Shown piece by piece: positions 1 through 8,616 of a DNA stretch of 64,000 nucleotides; positions within the stretch are counted from its first letter, which is position 1; every line of letters starts with the position of its first letter. Below the pieces are notes generated by a model, which worked only from the letters and a program-made list of their open reading frames with translations, did not search any database and was not told the DNA's origin. The translations under genes were made by a program, and so were the position numbers. This stretch comes from an uncultured Flavobacteriaceae bacterium (GTDB lineage Bacteria > Bacteroidota > Bacteroidia > Flavobacteriales > Flavobacteriaceae): NCBI GenBank assembly GCA_947494715.1, contig CANLWG010000001.1, forward strand, positions 186,001 to 250,000, given 5' to 3'.

Positions 1-837
1 TGTATGGGCTACTTTTTCCGCGGTGGCCTTACCCTTGCTAAATGCAAAAATGGAAGGACCGGAACCCGAAATGCCACAACCCAATGCGCCTGCTTCCAAT
101 GATCCGGATTTAATTGCACCATACCCTGGAATAAGAATGGAACGAATGGGTTCCACGATATGGTCTACCAATGATCTTCCTATTAAGTCATAATCTTCAT
201 AGAAAAGCCCTGCAATCAATCCACCTACATTGCCCCATTGTTTAATGCCATCCGCCAAGGTAATGTTGGTTTTTAATATCTTTCTGGAATCAGAGGTCTT
301 CACTTCTATTTGTGGATGGATTACCGTAGCATACAATTCAGAAGGGCTTGGTATGGAAACAATATCCAAGGGGTCATAGCTGCGTACCAAGGTAAATCCA
401 CCGAACAGGGAGGGGGCCACATTATCTGCATGTGCCACACCACTGGCCAATCGTTCCCCTTCCATGGCGAACTTTACCAAATCCGCCTTGGAAAATGGTT
501 TACCTAATAGCTCGTTAATGCCCCAAACAGCTCCTGCGGAACTGGCCGCGCTACTACCTATACCACTACCGGCCTTGATTCTCTTATAAATCTCAATTTC
601 AAAACCGCCCTCATAATCAACATGTTCCAACAGTGCCATTCCTGCTACGCCTGCAACGTTCAAATGGGTCTCTACCGGTAGGTCCTGTCCTTCCAATTTG
701 GTAATCCGTATACCTTTTTTCTTTGTTTTCCGAATCACCATTTCGTCCCCGACGGCATCCAGCGCTACCCCTAGTACATCAAATCCACAGGAAATATTGG
801 CGATGGTGGCTGGACAGAATAATTTGATTTCGTTCAT
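1..837 (-). CDS. thrB: Homoserine kinase (C-terminus cut by window edge)
   Basis: ATP-dependent phosphorylation of L-homoserine to O-phosphohomoserine, the step before threonine synthase; cytoplasmic. My reading of the minus strand from the ATG at 837-835 gives an open frame of 279 residues to the window edge (family about 305-315). It starts MNEIKLFCPATIANISCGFD, the usual GHMP-kinase opening. The phosphate-binding loop GSGIGSSAASSAG lies near residue 90, and the C-terminal GHMP motif GCGISGSGPSIFAF is close to the edge. It follows thrA in the same direction after an 85-bp gap, so the two are probably one thrA-thrB operon that continues, perhaps to thrC, outside the window. The identification is firm; only the last 25-30 residues are missing. 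Confidence 0.95.
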   Translation of the reverse strand, partial: MNEIKLFCPATIANISCGFDVLGVALDAVGDEMVIRKTKKKGIRITKLEGQDLPVETHLNVAGVAGMALLEHVDYEGGFEIEIYKRIKAGSGIGSSAASSAGAVWGINELLGKPFSKADLVKFAMEGERLASGVAHADNVAPSLFGGFTLVRSYDPLDIVSIPSPSELYATVIHPQIEVKTSDSRKILKTNITLADGIKQWGNVGGLIAGLFYEDYDLIGRSLVDHIVEPIRSILIPGYGAIKSGSLEAGALGCGISGSGPSIFAFSKGKATAEKVAHT

Positions 838-922
838 GGTTTCAAGTTTCTACTATTTCAAGTTTAAGGTTCTTTTATTTCTGATATAACTTGAGACCAG
901 AAATCATAATGACCTCAAACTT

Positions 923-3367
923 TTAGAAATTCCCGATTCGAATAATATCCGCAAAAATTCCGGAGGCGGTTACTTCTGCCCCTGCCCCTGCACCCTTTAT
1001 GATCATGGGCTGGTCCGGGTATCGTTCTGTATAGAACAGAACAATGTTATCACTTCCTTGGAGATTATAAAAATCATGCCCTTTTGGAATTTGCTGTAGC
1101 CCCACATTAGCCTTCCCATCTTCATATTGGGCCACATATTTTAACTTGCAATCCGCATAATTGGCTTTTTTGTATAAAGTCTGAAAATCATTTTCATACT
1201 TTTTCAAGGAAGTAAAAAAATCCTCATTGCTTTTTGTCTCGAGACTCTCTTTGGGGAGAAAGGATTTATTTTCGATATCGCCGATTTCCAAACGGTTTCC
1301 GCTTTCCCTGGCCAAAATCAATATTTTCCGCATCACATCTATTCCACTAAGGTCAATTTTTGGATCTGGCTCCGTATAACCATCCTCTTGGGCTTGTTTC
1401 ACCACGTCATGGAAGGTGGTCTTATCATTGAAATTGTTAAAGACAAAATTGAGACTTCCAGACAGTACAGCCTGAATTTTTAGGACCTTATCCCCTGAGG
1501 CTATTAAATGTTTTAAGGTATCTATTATGGGAAGTCCCGCTCCTACATTGGTTTCGAACAAAAAGGGTGCGTTGTATTCTCGTGCCAAATTTTTTAGGCC
1601 CTTATAATTTTCGTAATCGGATGAACACGCAATTTTATTGCAGGTAACCACAGAAATGCTGCTGCCCAGGTACGAATCGTAAGTAGATGCCACTTCGTCA
1701 CTGGCCGTATTATCCACAAAAATGCTATTCCGATAGTTTAATCTTTGAACCGAGTCAAAAAATTTCTTCTTGTCCGCCTTTTCGCCTTTTTCCAATAGTC
1801 CTTCCCAGTTCTTAAGGGCAATTCCGTCCTCATCAAATACCATGGTCCGTGAATTTGATATTCCTATAATTCGGATATTCAGCTTCAAAACTTCCTTCAA
1901 GTACTTTTTTTGCTGTTGTACCTGTTTCAAAAACTTGGAACCTACATTGCCAACACCCATGACAAAGAGATTCAACTGTTTGATATTCTCTTCAAAAAAT
2001 TCTTCGTGGAGGGCGTTCAATGCCTTTTTTACATCATTTCTTTTGATCACGGCGGAAACATTTCGTTCAGAGGCCCCTTGGGCTATGGCCCGTATGTTGA
2101 CGTTGTTTCTTCCTAAAGTACTGAACATTTTACCACTTAACCCTTGATGACTTTTCATATTATCGCCTACTAGGGCAATAATGGCCAAGTCTCCTTCGGC
2201 AATTACCGGTTTAATCCTATTTCGATCAATTTCGTATTCAAAAGCGGCATTTACGGTATTCACGGCCTCATCGATATCTTCTGCCGAAATACCTACGCAA
2301 ATAGAATGTTCGGACGAAGCCTGGGTAATCAACACCACACTGATACCTGCTTGCGAAAGCACTTCAAAAAACCGTTTTGAAATGCCTGGAATACCAACCA
2401 TACCTGGACCTTCCAAAGAAAGTAGGGCAATGTTCTCAACATGACTGATTCCCCGGACGGTCTTGCCCTTGCCATTCTTGTTTTGGGTAATCAGTGTGCC
2501 CTTATCGTTTGGTTCAAAAGTATTCTTGATCAATATTGAAATTCCCTTGGAAAGTACGGGTTGAATCGTAGGCGGATATAATACTTTGGCGCCAAAATGA
2601 GACAGCTCCATAGCCTCTTCATAAGAAATATGGGGTAAGGCCTTGGCCTGTTTTACAAGTTTGGGGTTTGCGGTATACATACCACTAACGTCTGTCCAAA
2701 TCTCCAAAATATCCGCATCCACGGCCGCAGCGAAAATGGCCGCTGTATAATCTGAACCTCCTCTACCCAAAGTGGTAGAATTTCCCATTTCCGAGGATGA
2801 GATAAATCCAGGGGCGACCACAATACTTTTTTGTACACTTTCAAAGAAAGTTTTACAAAGCGCATTGGTAATCTCAAAATTTACAACGGCCTTTTCATTA
2901 AGGTCATTGGTTTTGATAAGCTCCCTGCTATCCTTGTACATTACATCCATTTGTTCCTGCTTGAAGAACTCGAATATGATGTAAGACGAAAGTAATTCGC
3001 CATAACTAACGATTTTATCGGATAATTTGGTCGTTATTTCCCCTATCAAATAAGAACCTTCCAGAAGAGTCTCCAATGTGTTGAGGTCACTTTTTACCTT
3101 GCTGAGAATTCTACTTTGACCATGGACGGGTATTAGTTGCTTGATAGTATCTAAGTGCCGGTCCTCTATAGCCTTGAGAACAGATTTATACTTCTCATCC
3201 TTTTCGGAAGCCAAATAGGCAGCTTGTAAAAGCAAGTCCGTTATTCCCCCAAATGCTGAGACAACTACTATGTTTTTATGGCTATCACTTTGGGAGACAA
3301 TATCCTTTACAAGGGCTATGTTTTTTGCGTTGGCTACGGATGTACCACCAAATTTTAAAACTTTCAT
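923..3367 (-). CDS. thrA: Bifunctional aspartokinase / homoserine dehydrogenase
   Basis: Catalyses the first and third steps of the aspartate pathway to threonine and methionine. The 814 residues match the usual length of the fused enzyme. The aspartokinase part opens with KFGGTS at residues 5-10, with TLGRGGSDYTAA near 200. ACT regulatory domains follow at about 310-460 (for example GPGMVGIPGISKRFF). The homoserine dehydrogenase part starts near 465 with the nucleotide-binding motif VMGVGNVGSKF, and ends with the substrate-binding and C-terminal segments (GAGAGAEVTASGIFADI). It is followed by thrB. The ACT domains point to allosteric threonine feedback, which is known for the family and not shown here. 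The 265-bp gap to the divergent nnr gene carries a promoter-like box and a short threonine-rich frame, listed separately. Confidence 0.97.
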   Translation of the reverse strand: MKVLKFGGTSVANAKNIALVKDIVSQSDSHKNIVVVSAFGGITDLLLQAAYLASEKDEKYKSVLKAIEDRHLDTIKQLIPVHGQSRILSKVKSDLNTLETLLEGSYLIGEITTKLSDKIVSYGELLSSYIIFEFFKQEQMDVMYKDSRELIKTNDLNEKAVVNFEITNALCKTFFESVQKSIVVAPGFISSSEMGNSTTLGRGGSDYTAAIFAAAVDADILEIWTDVSGMYTANPKLVKQAKALPHISYEEAMELSHFGAKVLYPPTIQPVLSKGISILIKNTFEPNDKGTLITQNKNGKGKTVRGISHVENIALLSLEGPGMVGIPGISKRFFEVLSQAGISVVLITQASSEHSICVGISAEDIDEAVNTVNAAFEYEIDRNRIKPVIAEGDLAIIALVGDNMKSHQGLSGKMFSTLGRNNVNIRAIAQGASERNVSAVIKRNDVKKALNALHEEFFEENIKQLNLFVMGVGNVGSKFLKQVQQQKKYLKEVLKLNIRIIGISNSRTMVFDEDGIALKNWEGLLEKGEKADKKKFFDSVQRLNYRNSIFVDNTASDEVASTYDSYLGSSISVVTCNKIACSSDYENYKGLKNLAREYNAPFLFETNVGAGLPIIDTLKHLIASGDKVLKIQAVLSGSLNFVFNNFNDKTTFHDVVKQAQEDGYTEPDPKIDLSGIDVMRKILILARESGNRLEIGDIENKSFLPKESLETKSNEDFFTSLKKYENDFQTLYKKANYADCKLKYVAQYEDGKANVGLQQIPKGHDFYNLQGSDNIVLFYTERYPDQPMIIKGAGAGAEVTASGIFADIIRIGNF

Positions 3368-3424
3368 CTGATAAACTGCTTGAAGTTTGCTATTGCGTTA
3401 AGGTATAGAAAATGCGAAAACGGA

Positions 3425-3432
3425 CAAATATA
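3425..3432 (-). promoter_or_regulatory. Candidate -7 box for thrA-thrB
   Basis: On the minus strand this reads TATATTTG, an exact match to the Bacteroidota -7 consensus TAnnTTTG, about 57 bp before the thrA start. No good -33 TTTG is seen at the usual 19-21 bp spacing, so the call rests on one box. Confidence 0.35.
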
Positions 3433-3632
3433 GAATTGCTTACCCCAAAGGGGTGGTGATACCAAAGGTAAAAACACAATATGTATTGAATGAAGAAACT
3501 AGCATTTGTTTGTCCTACTTGTTAAAAAGCATACTTCTTAGATAGGTCCAAATGTAGTACTTTTAGCAACCCAATCAAATGTTCGGATGAATTTTTATGG
3601 AATTGATAATTTTAAACAAAAACCTTTATTGA

Positions 3633-5183
3633 ATGAAGATTTTCACTGCTGAACAAATCTATTTGGCGGACAAATCCACAATTGAAAATCAGCAAATTTC
3701 TAGTACAGAGCTTATGGAAAGGGCCGCGACCGGGATTTTTGATTGGATCCATAGGCGTATGCAGGGTGCCCAGGTAAAAATTCATTTATTCTGTGGTATT
3801 GGGAACAATGGTGGCGATGGTATCGCCGTTGCACGGCATTTGCAGGATCACGGTTACAATATTGGTGTTTACGTCGTAAACTACAGTAAAAAGAGATCTG
3901 AGGACTTCCTTATAAATCTAAAGCGGTTGAAGGAAAGAAAAGTATGGCCTATTTTTTTTGAAGAAGGCTCCGACTTTCCAGAGATTGGACGAGATGACAT
4001 TATCATAGATGCTGTTTTTGGAATAGGTTTAAATAGAACGCCTGATGATTGGGTCGGTAGATTAATACAGCATCTAAATAATTCGGATGCTTTTATTCTT
4101 TCCATAGATGTACCTTCCGGATTATTTTTGGATAGGGGAGTAGCTGATAGTGAAGCGGTGATTAAGGCCAATTATGTATTGAGCTTCCAGGCACCCAAAT
4201 TGATTTTTTTTCTTCCTGGCACTGGCATCTACAGTAACAACTGGGAGGTATTGGGTATTGGGTTGGATCCTGATTTTATGGCATCCACTGAAACAGCCTA
4301 TGAACTTATTGGTAAAAATGAAATACTGCCCCTATATATCCCCCGGGAAAAATTTTCACACAAAGGGACCTTCGGCCATTCTTTGATTATCGGTGGAAGC
4401 CATGGTAAGATCGGGGCGGTTGCTCTTGCTGCCAAGGCCTGTCTTAAGGTAGGAAGTGGTCTGGTTACCGCCTATGTACCACAATGTGGATATATTCCTT
4501 TACAGACTTTTCTTTCCGAAGCCATGGTCACAACCGATGAAGGAGAGAAATGCATTGAGCATATAGATTTTGAAATGGAACCGAGCGTAATAGGAATAGG
4601 TGTCGGTTTGGGTGTCTCGGATAAAACGGTAAGAGCATTTTCCGATTTTTTATCCAAGAATAAAAAGCCTTTGGTCATTGATGCGGATGGATTGAACATT
4701 CTTTCCAAAAATATAGAGTTGATAGGAAAGATGCCTTCTCAAACTGTTCTTACACCCCATCCCAAGGAATTGGAAAGGTTAATAGGAGCTTGGAAGGATG
4801 ATTTTGATAAACTTGCAAAGGCGAAGGCTTTCTCAAAGAAGTACGATTGTGTCCTAGTTATAAAAGGGGCCCATACCATTGCGATTTATAAGGATAAGGG
4901 ATATATAAATACCACGGGTAATCCGGGAATGGCCACGGCTGGTAGTGGTGATGCACTTGCAGGGATAATAACCGGTTTGATTGCCCAGGGATATGAGCCA
5001 TTGTCCGCCGCAATATTCGGTATCTACCTACATGGTAGGGCAGGTGATATTGCCGTAGAAAAAATGGGGTATCAAGCCCTTACTGCTTCGGATATTATAT
5101 CACACATTGGTAAGGCTTATTTGGATTTGTTCGCAACGCCTGAAAACACATCGGAACGTGTTTCCAAAGAAGGTGAAGAATAA
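3633..5183 (+). CDS. nnr: Bifunctional NAD(P)HX epimerase / ADP-dependent dehydratase
   Basis: Repairs hydrated NADH and NADPH: the N-terminal YjeF domain epimerises R- to S-NAD(P)HX, and the C-terminal ribokinase-like domain dehydrates it using ADP. At 516 residues it has the normal length for the fusion. The epimerase motif GNNGGDG is at residues 57-63. The dehydratase domain starts near 240 (HKGTFGHSLIIGGSHG) and carries the nucleotide/active-site motif NPGMATAGSGDALAG near 429-443. It is divergent from thrA and converges on a small minus-strand gene 14 bp after its stop. The start MKIFTAEQIYLAD is the typical family N-terminus, which supports the ATG at 3633. Confidence 0.95.
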   Translation: MKIFTAEQIYLADKSTIENQQISSTELMERAATGIFDWIHRRMQGAQVKIHLFCGIGNNGGDGIAVARHLQDHGYNIGVYVVNYSKKRSEDFLINLKRLKERKVWPIFFEEGSDFPEIGRDDIIIDAVFGIGLNRTPDDWVGRLIQHLNNSDAFILSIDVPSGLFLDRGVADSEAVIKANYVLSFQAPKLIFFLPGTGIYSNNWEVLGIGLDPDFMASTETAYELIGKNEILPLYIPREKFSHKGTFGHSLIIGGSHGKIGAVALAAKACLKVGSGLVTAYVPQCGYIPLQTFLSEAMVTTDEGEKCIEHIDFEMEPSVIGIGVGLGVSDKTVRAFSDFLSKNKKPLVIDADGLNILSKNIELIGKMPSQTVLTPHPKELERLIGAWKDDFDKLAKAKAFSKKYDCVLVIKGAHTIAIYKDKGYINTTGNPGMATAGSGDALAGIITGLIAQGYEPLSAAIFGIYLHGRAGDIAVEKMGYQALTASDIISHIGKAYLDLFATPENTSERVSKEGEE

Positions 5184-5197
5184 ATAAAGGAAAGGGT

Positions 5198-5599
5198 CTA
5201 TTTTGCTTTTACCCTTTGCTTAACCCAGGTCAGTGCATTGTTGAACTCTATAAAAAACTTCATTGGTTTTTTGTAGAAAAGCTTTTCTATTTTAAAATTG
5301 TGCATATCTACTTCCTTTACCGAAACTATGGCAAAGGCCTTTAGGTTTTCCAATTCCCTCAAGTAATTATAAATAGTCGGGTCTATGGCATAGGAATGCT
5401 TCCGGAGACTGATAAAACCAAAGTTTTTCCCCCTAAAATGAATTTCTGATATTCCAATAATTTGATAGGCGCGCTCCAGTGTTAATGTAGCTCCCTCGTC
5501 AAAAATGGATACCATATAATTATCGTACACCTGCACTTTTCCAATCTCCAATTGATACTCTCTGACAATAACTGTCTTCTTTGGCTGTCCCACTTTCAT
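5198..5599 (-). CDS. Conserved-looking hypothetical protein, 133 aa
   Basis: I do not recognise a named family. The protein is soluble, without a signal peptide or membrane segment, and mixes alternating hydrophobic strands (VQVYDNYMVSIFDEGATL) with helices near the C-terminus (FFIEFNNALTWVKQRV). The pattern recalls the small STAS/SpoIIAA-like folds found as stand-alone proteins in flavobacteria, but this is only an impression. It is convergent with nnr and lies downstream of clpC on the same strand, separated from it by a strong terminator, so it is probably transcribed alone. Codon use and a clean ATG start support a real gene. Confidence 0.75.
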   Translation of the reverse strand: MKVGQPKKTVIVREYQLEIGKVQVYDNYMVSIFDEGATLTLERAYQIIGISEIHFRGKNFGFISLRKHSYAIDPTIYNYLRELENLKAFAIVSVKEVDMHNFKIEKLFYKKPMKFFIEFNNALTWVKQRVKAK

Positions 5600-5746
5600 T
5601 ACATATGTTTAATAGTGTCTGGAACGAAAGTAGATGTAAGCCTAGATTTTCTATAAAAAATTAGATTAAAGGCTCAAATATCGTTTATATTGCTTTTCAG
5701 GGGTATTTTGCGTATTTTATTTCTTACACCCTTGATCAAGGGTCAT

Positions 5747-5774
5747 AAAAAAAGGAGTCATATTGTATGACTCC
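5747..5774 (-). terminator. Rho-independent terminator of clpC
   Basis: A perfect 9-bp stem, GGAGTCATA (5754-5762) paired with TATGACTCC (5766-5774), has a 3-nt loop. On the minus strand it is followed by seven T residues (5753-5747). It lies 27 bp beyond the clpC stop. Confidence 0.9.
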
Positions 5775-5800
5775 CTTATCGAAAATTTACTATCTATTCT

Positions 5801-8356
5801 TTAGGTTTTTGAAGATTTTTCCGCCTTTTTGATTGTTATTGTAAGTTCATCATTCTTTTTGTCCAAATCCATTTGAATACTATCGCCTTCCTCCAATTTG
5901 GAGTTAACAATTTCTTCGGCCAAGGCGTCTTCTATATACTTTTGTATGGCCCTTTTCAAAGGTCTGGCTCCATACTGTTTGTCAAATCCTTTTTCAGCTA
6001 TATAATCCTTGGCCTTTACCGAGAGCTTAAGATTGTAGCCTATATCTCTTATTCTTGCAAACAGCTTGTCCAACTCAATATCGATGATTTTGTGAATATG
6101 CTCCCTCTCCAACGGATTAAACACAATAACATCGTCTATACGGTTAAGAAATTCGGGAGCAAAGGCCTTTTTAAGGGCACTCTCAATCACGCTTTTATGA
6201 TGGCTGTGCTCTTGGGCTTTTTTTGCCGCGGTTCCAAAACCTACTCCTTGTCCAAAATCCTTTAACTGTCTGGCGCCGATATTGGAAGTCATAATAATAA
6301 TGGTATTCCTAAAATCTATTTTTCTGCCGAGACTATCGGTCAAATAACCATCATCCAGTACTTGCAATAACATATTGAATACGTCCGGGTGTGCTTTTTC
6401 CACTTCGTCCAATAGAATTACCGAATACGGTTTTCTTCGAACCTTTTCCGTAAGCTGTCCACCTTCTTCGTAACCTACATACCCCGGAGGTGCCCCTACC
6501 AATCGTGATATAGCGAATTTTTCCATGTATTCGCTCATATCTATTCGAATAAGTGCATCCTCGGAATCGAACAATTCTTTAGCCAATACCTTGGCCAATT
6601 GCGTTTTTCCTACTCCGGTCTGTCCCAGGAAAATAAAAGAACCAATGGGTTTGTTGGGATCTTTAAGTCCAGCCCGATTTCTTTGGATGGCCTTGGCTAC
6701 TTTTGCCACTGCTTGGTCCTGACCGATTACATTGGCTTTTATCAATTCGGGCAACTCGGCCAACTTATTACTTTCCGTTTGGGCTATCCTATTTACCGGG
6801 ATACCGCTCATCATAGAAACTACATCTGCAACATTATCCTCGGACACCGTTTCTTTGTGTTGCTTACTGTCCTCTTCCCATTTTTCCTGAGCGGTGGCCA
6901 AATCCTTTTCTAATCGCTTTTCATCGTCCCTTAACTTGGCGGCTTCCTCGTACTTTTGTTTTTTGACCACACTGTTTTTTAGCTCACGGACATCCTCCAA
7001 TTGTTTTTCCAGTTCCAATATTTGTTTGGGAACATCCATATTTACAATGTGCACACGCGACCCCGCTTCATCCATGGCATCGATGGCTTTGTCCGGAAGG
7101 AATCGGTCCGTCATATATCGATTGGTCAACTTTACACAGGCAAGAATAGCCTCGTCCGTGTACTCTACATTATGGTGATCTTCATATTTCTCTTTGATAT
7201 TCTGTAGAATCTCAATAGTTTCCTCTACTGTTGTGGGCTCAACGATAACCTTTTGGAAACGTCTTTCAAGTGCGCCGTCCTTTTCAATATATTGCCTGTA
7301 CTCGTCCAAAGTAGTGGCCCCAATACATTGAATTTCCCCCCGTGCAAGTGCCGGTTTAAACATATTTGAGGCGTCCAAACTTCCAGTAGCCCCTCCGGCG
7401 CCAACTATGGTATGAATTTCATCTATGAAAAGGATAACGTCATCATTCTTTTCAAGTTCGTTCATTACCGCCTTCATACGTTCTTCGAACTGGCCTCGAT
7501 ATTTGGTGCCGGCAACCAAGGACGCCAAATCCAATGTAACCACCCGTTTGTTGTATAATATCCGGGATACTTTCTTATTTATAATACGCAGGGCCAGACC
7601 TTCGGCAATGGCACTTTTTCCTACTCCAGGTTCACCTATCAGCAAGGGATTGTTCTTCTTGCGCCTACTTAAAATTTGAGATACCCGCTCTATTTCCTTT
7701 TCCCTTCCAACTACGGGATCAAGTCGGTTTTCCTCTGCCAGTCTGGTAAGGTCCCTTCCAAAATTGTCCAGAACGGGGGTCTTGGATTTTTTACTTCCTT
7801 TTTGACCGGAAGAGGTTCCAAAGGTACTCTCCTTTCCCTCGGCCGCGTCATCCGAGTCGCTTGGAAATGATTCGGAAGTAGGTGCATCCACAATATCATC
7901 ATCACTGGTGATCATAAATTTGAATTGCTCTTTTACCCCATCATAATCTACTTTTAACTTATGTAAAAGTTTGGTGGTGGGATCGTTTTCATTGCGCAAT
8001 ATGCATAATAACAAATGTGCTGTATTTATGGAAGAACTTTGAAAAAGTTTAGCTTCAAGAAACGTTGTTTTTAAGGCCCGCTCCGCCTGTCTGGTCAAAT
8101 GCAGATTTTTCTTGTCTTTTTGTATGCCACTAGGATTTGGGTTAGAGTTAGAGGGACTTAAAATCTCGACTTTTCGTCGTAGATGGTCCAAGTCTACATC
8201 AAGGGCATCCAATATGCTGATGGCTTTTCCGTTACCATCCCGCAAAAGTCCCAACATCAAATGCTCGGTACCTATAAAGTCATGCCCTAGTCTCAATGCT
8301 TCCTCTTTGCTGTAAGCAATCACATCCTTGACCCTGGGTGAAAAATTATCATCCAT
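5801..8356 (-). CDS. clpC: ClpC-type ATP-dependent protease ATPase subunit
   Basis: A Hsp100 unfoldase that feeds substrates to ClpP; cytoplasmic. Length 851 residues. Two Clp_N repeats (about 1-150) are followed by a low-complexity linker (about 155-195). The first AAA domain has Walker A GEPGVGKS at 241-248 and Walker B VILFIDEIHT. A UVR-like coiled middle segment (VVKKQKYEEAAKLRDDEKRL) marks ClpC rather than ClpA or ClpB. The second AAA domain has Walker A GQTGVGKT, and a Clp_D2-small C-terminal domain follows. The gene is divergent from gyrA across 260 bp and ends at its own strong terminator. No CtsR or McsAB partner is visible nearby. Confidence 0.96.
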   Translation of the reverse strand: MDDNFSPRVKDVIAYSKEEALRLGHDFIGTEHLMLGLLRDGNGKAISILDALDVDLDHLRRKVEILSPSNSNPNPSGIQKDKKNLHLTRQAERALKTTFLEAKLFQSSSINTAHLLLCILRNENDPTTKLLHKLKVDYDGVKEQFKFMITSDDDIVDAPTSESFPSDSDDAAEGKESTFGTSSGQKGSKKSKTPVLDNFGRDLTRLAEENRLDPVVGREKEIERVSQILSRRKKNNPLLIGEPGVGKSAIAEGLALRIINKKVSRILYNKRVVTLDLASLVAGTKYRGQFEERMKAVMNELEKNDDVILFIDEIHTIVGAGGATGSLDASNMFKPALARGEIQCIGATTLDEYRQYIEKDGALERRFQKVIVEPTTVEETIEILQNIKEKYEDHHNVEYTDEAILACVKLTNRYMTDRFLPDKAIDAMDEAGSRVHIVNMDVPKQILELEKQLEDVRELKNSVVKKQKYEEAAKLRDDEKRLEKDLATAQEKWEEDSKQHKETVSEDNVADVVSMMSGIPVNRIAQTESNKLAELPELIKANVIGQDQAVAKVAKAIQRNRAGLKDPNKPIGSFIFLGQTGVGKTQLAKVLAKELFDSEDALIRIDMSEYMEKFAISRLVGAPPGYVGYEEGGQLTEKVRRKPYSVILLDEVEKAHPDVFNMLLQVLDDGYLTDSLGRKIDFRNTIIIMTSNIGARQLKDFGQGVGFGTAAKKAQEHSHHKSVIESALKKAFAPEFLNRIDDVIVFNPLEREHIHKIIDIELDKLFARIRDIGYNLKLSVKAKDYIAEKGFDKQYGARPLKRAIQKYIEDALAEEIVNSKLEEGDSIQMDLDKKNDELTITIKKAEKSSKT

Positions 8357-8616
8357 AGAAATTTTCTTTCATCTATAAAATTAGTAAATCTAGCCTTATC
8401 TGAGACAAATACTGTACCTATATTCGATAAACTAGTCCTAAATGACGAAAAAAGCATTGATTTACAAAATAATTAACAGTGTAATTATCAACGAAAACAA
8501 GAGGTGAAAGTGTTGATAAATTATTGAATAAAGTGTTCTGGACATGCTTTAAAAGCCTCTATTTTCCGTATATTGGCATGTTTTTTTAATGAACCAAAAA
8601 TAATAAGATTTTAATA

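Noticed and set aside
1770-2147. Open frames opposite thrA
   Set aside because: They are antisense mirrors of a well-identified gene with no start context or domain; the same applies to other frames opposite large genes.
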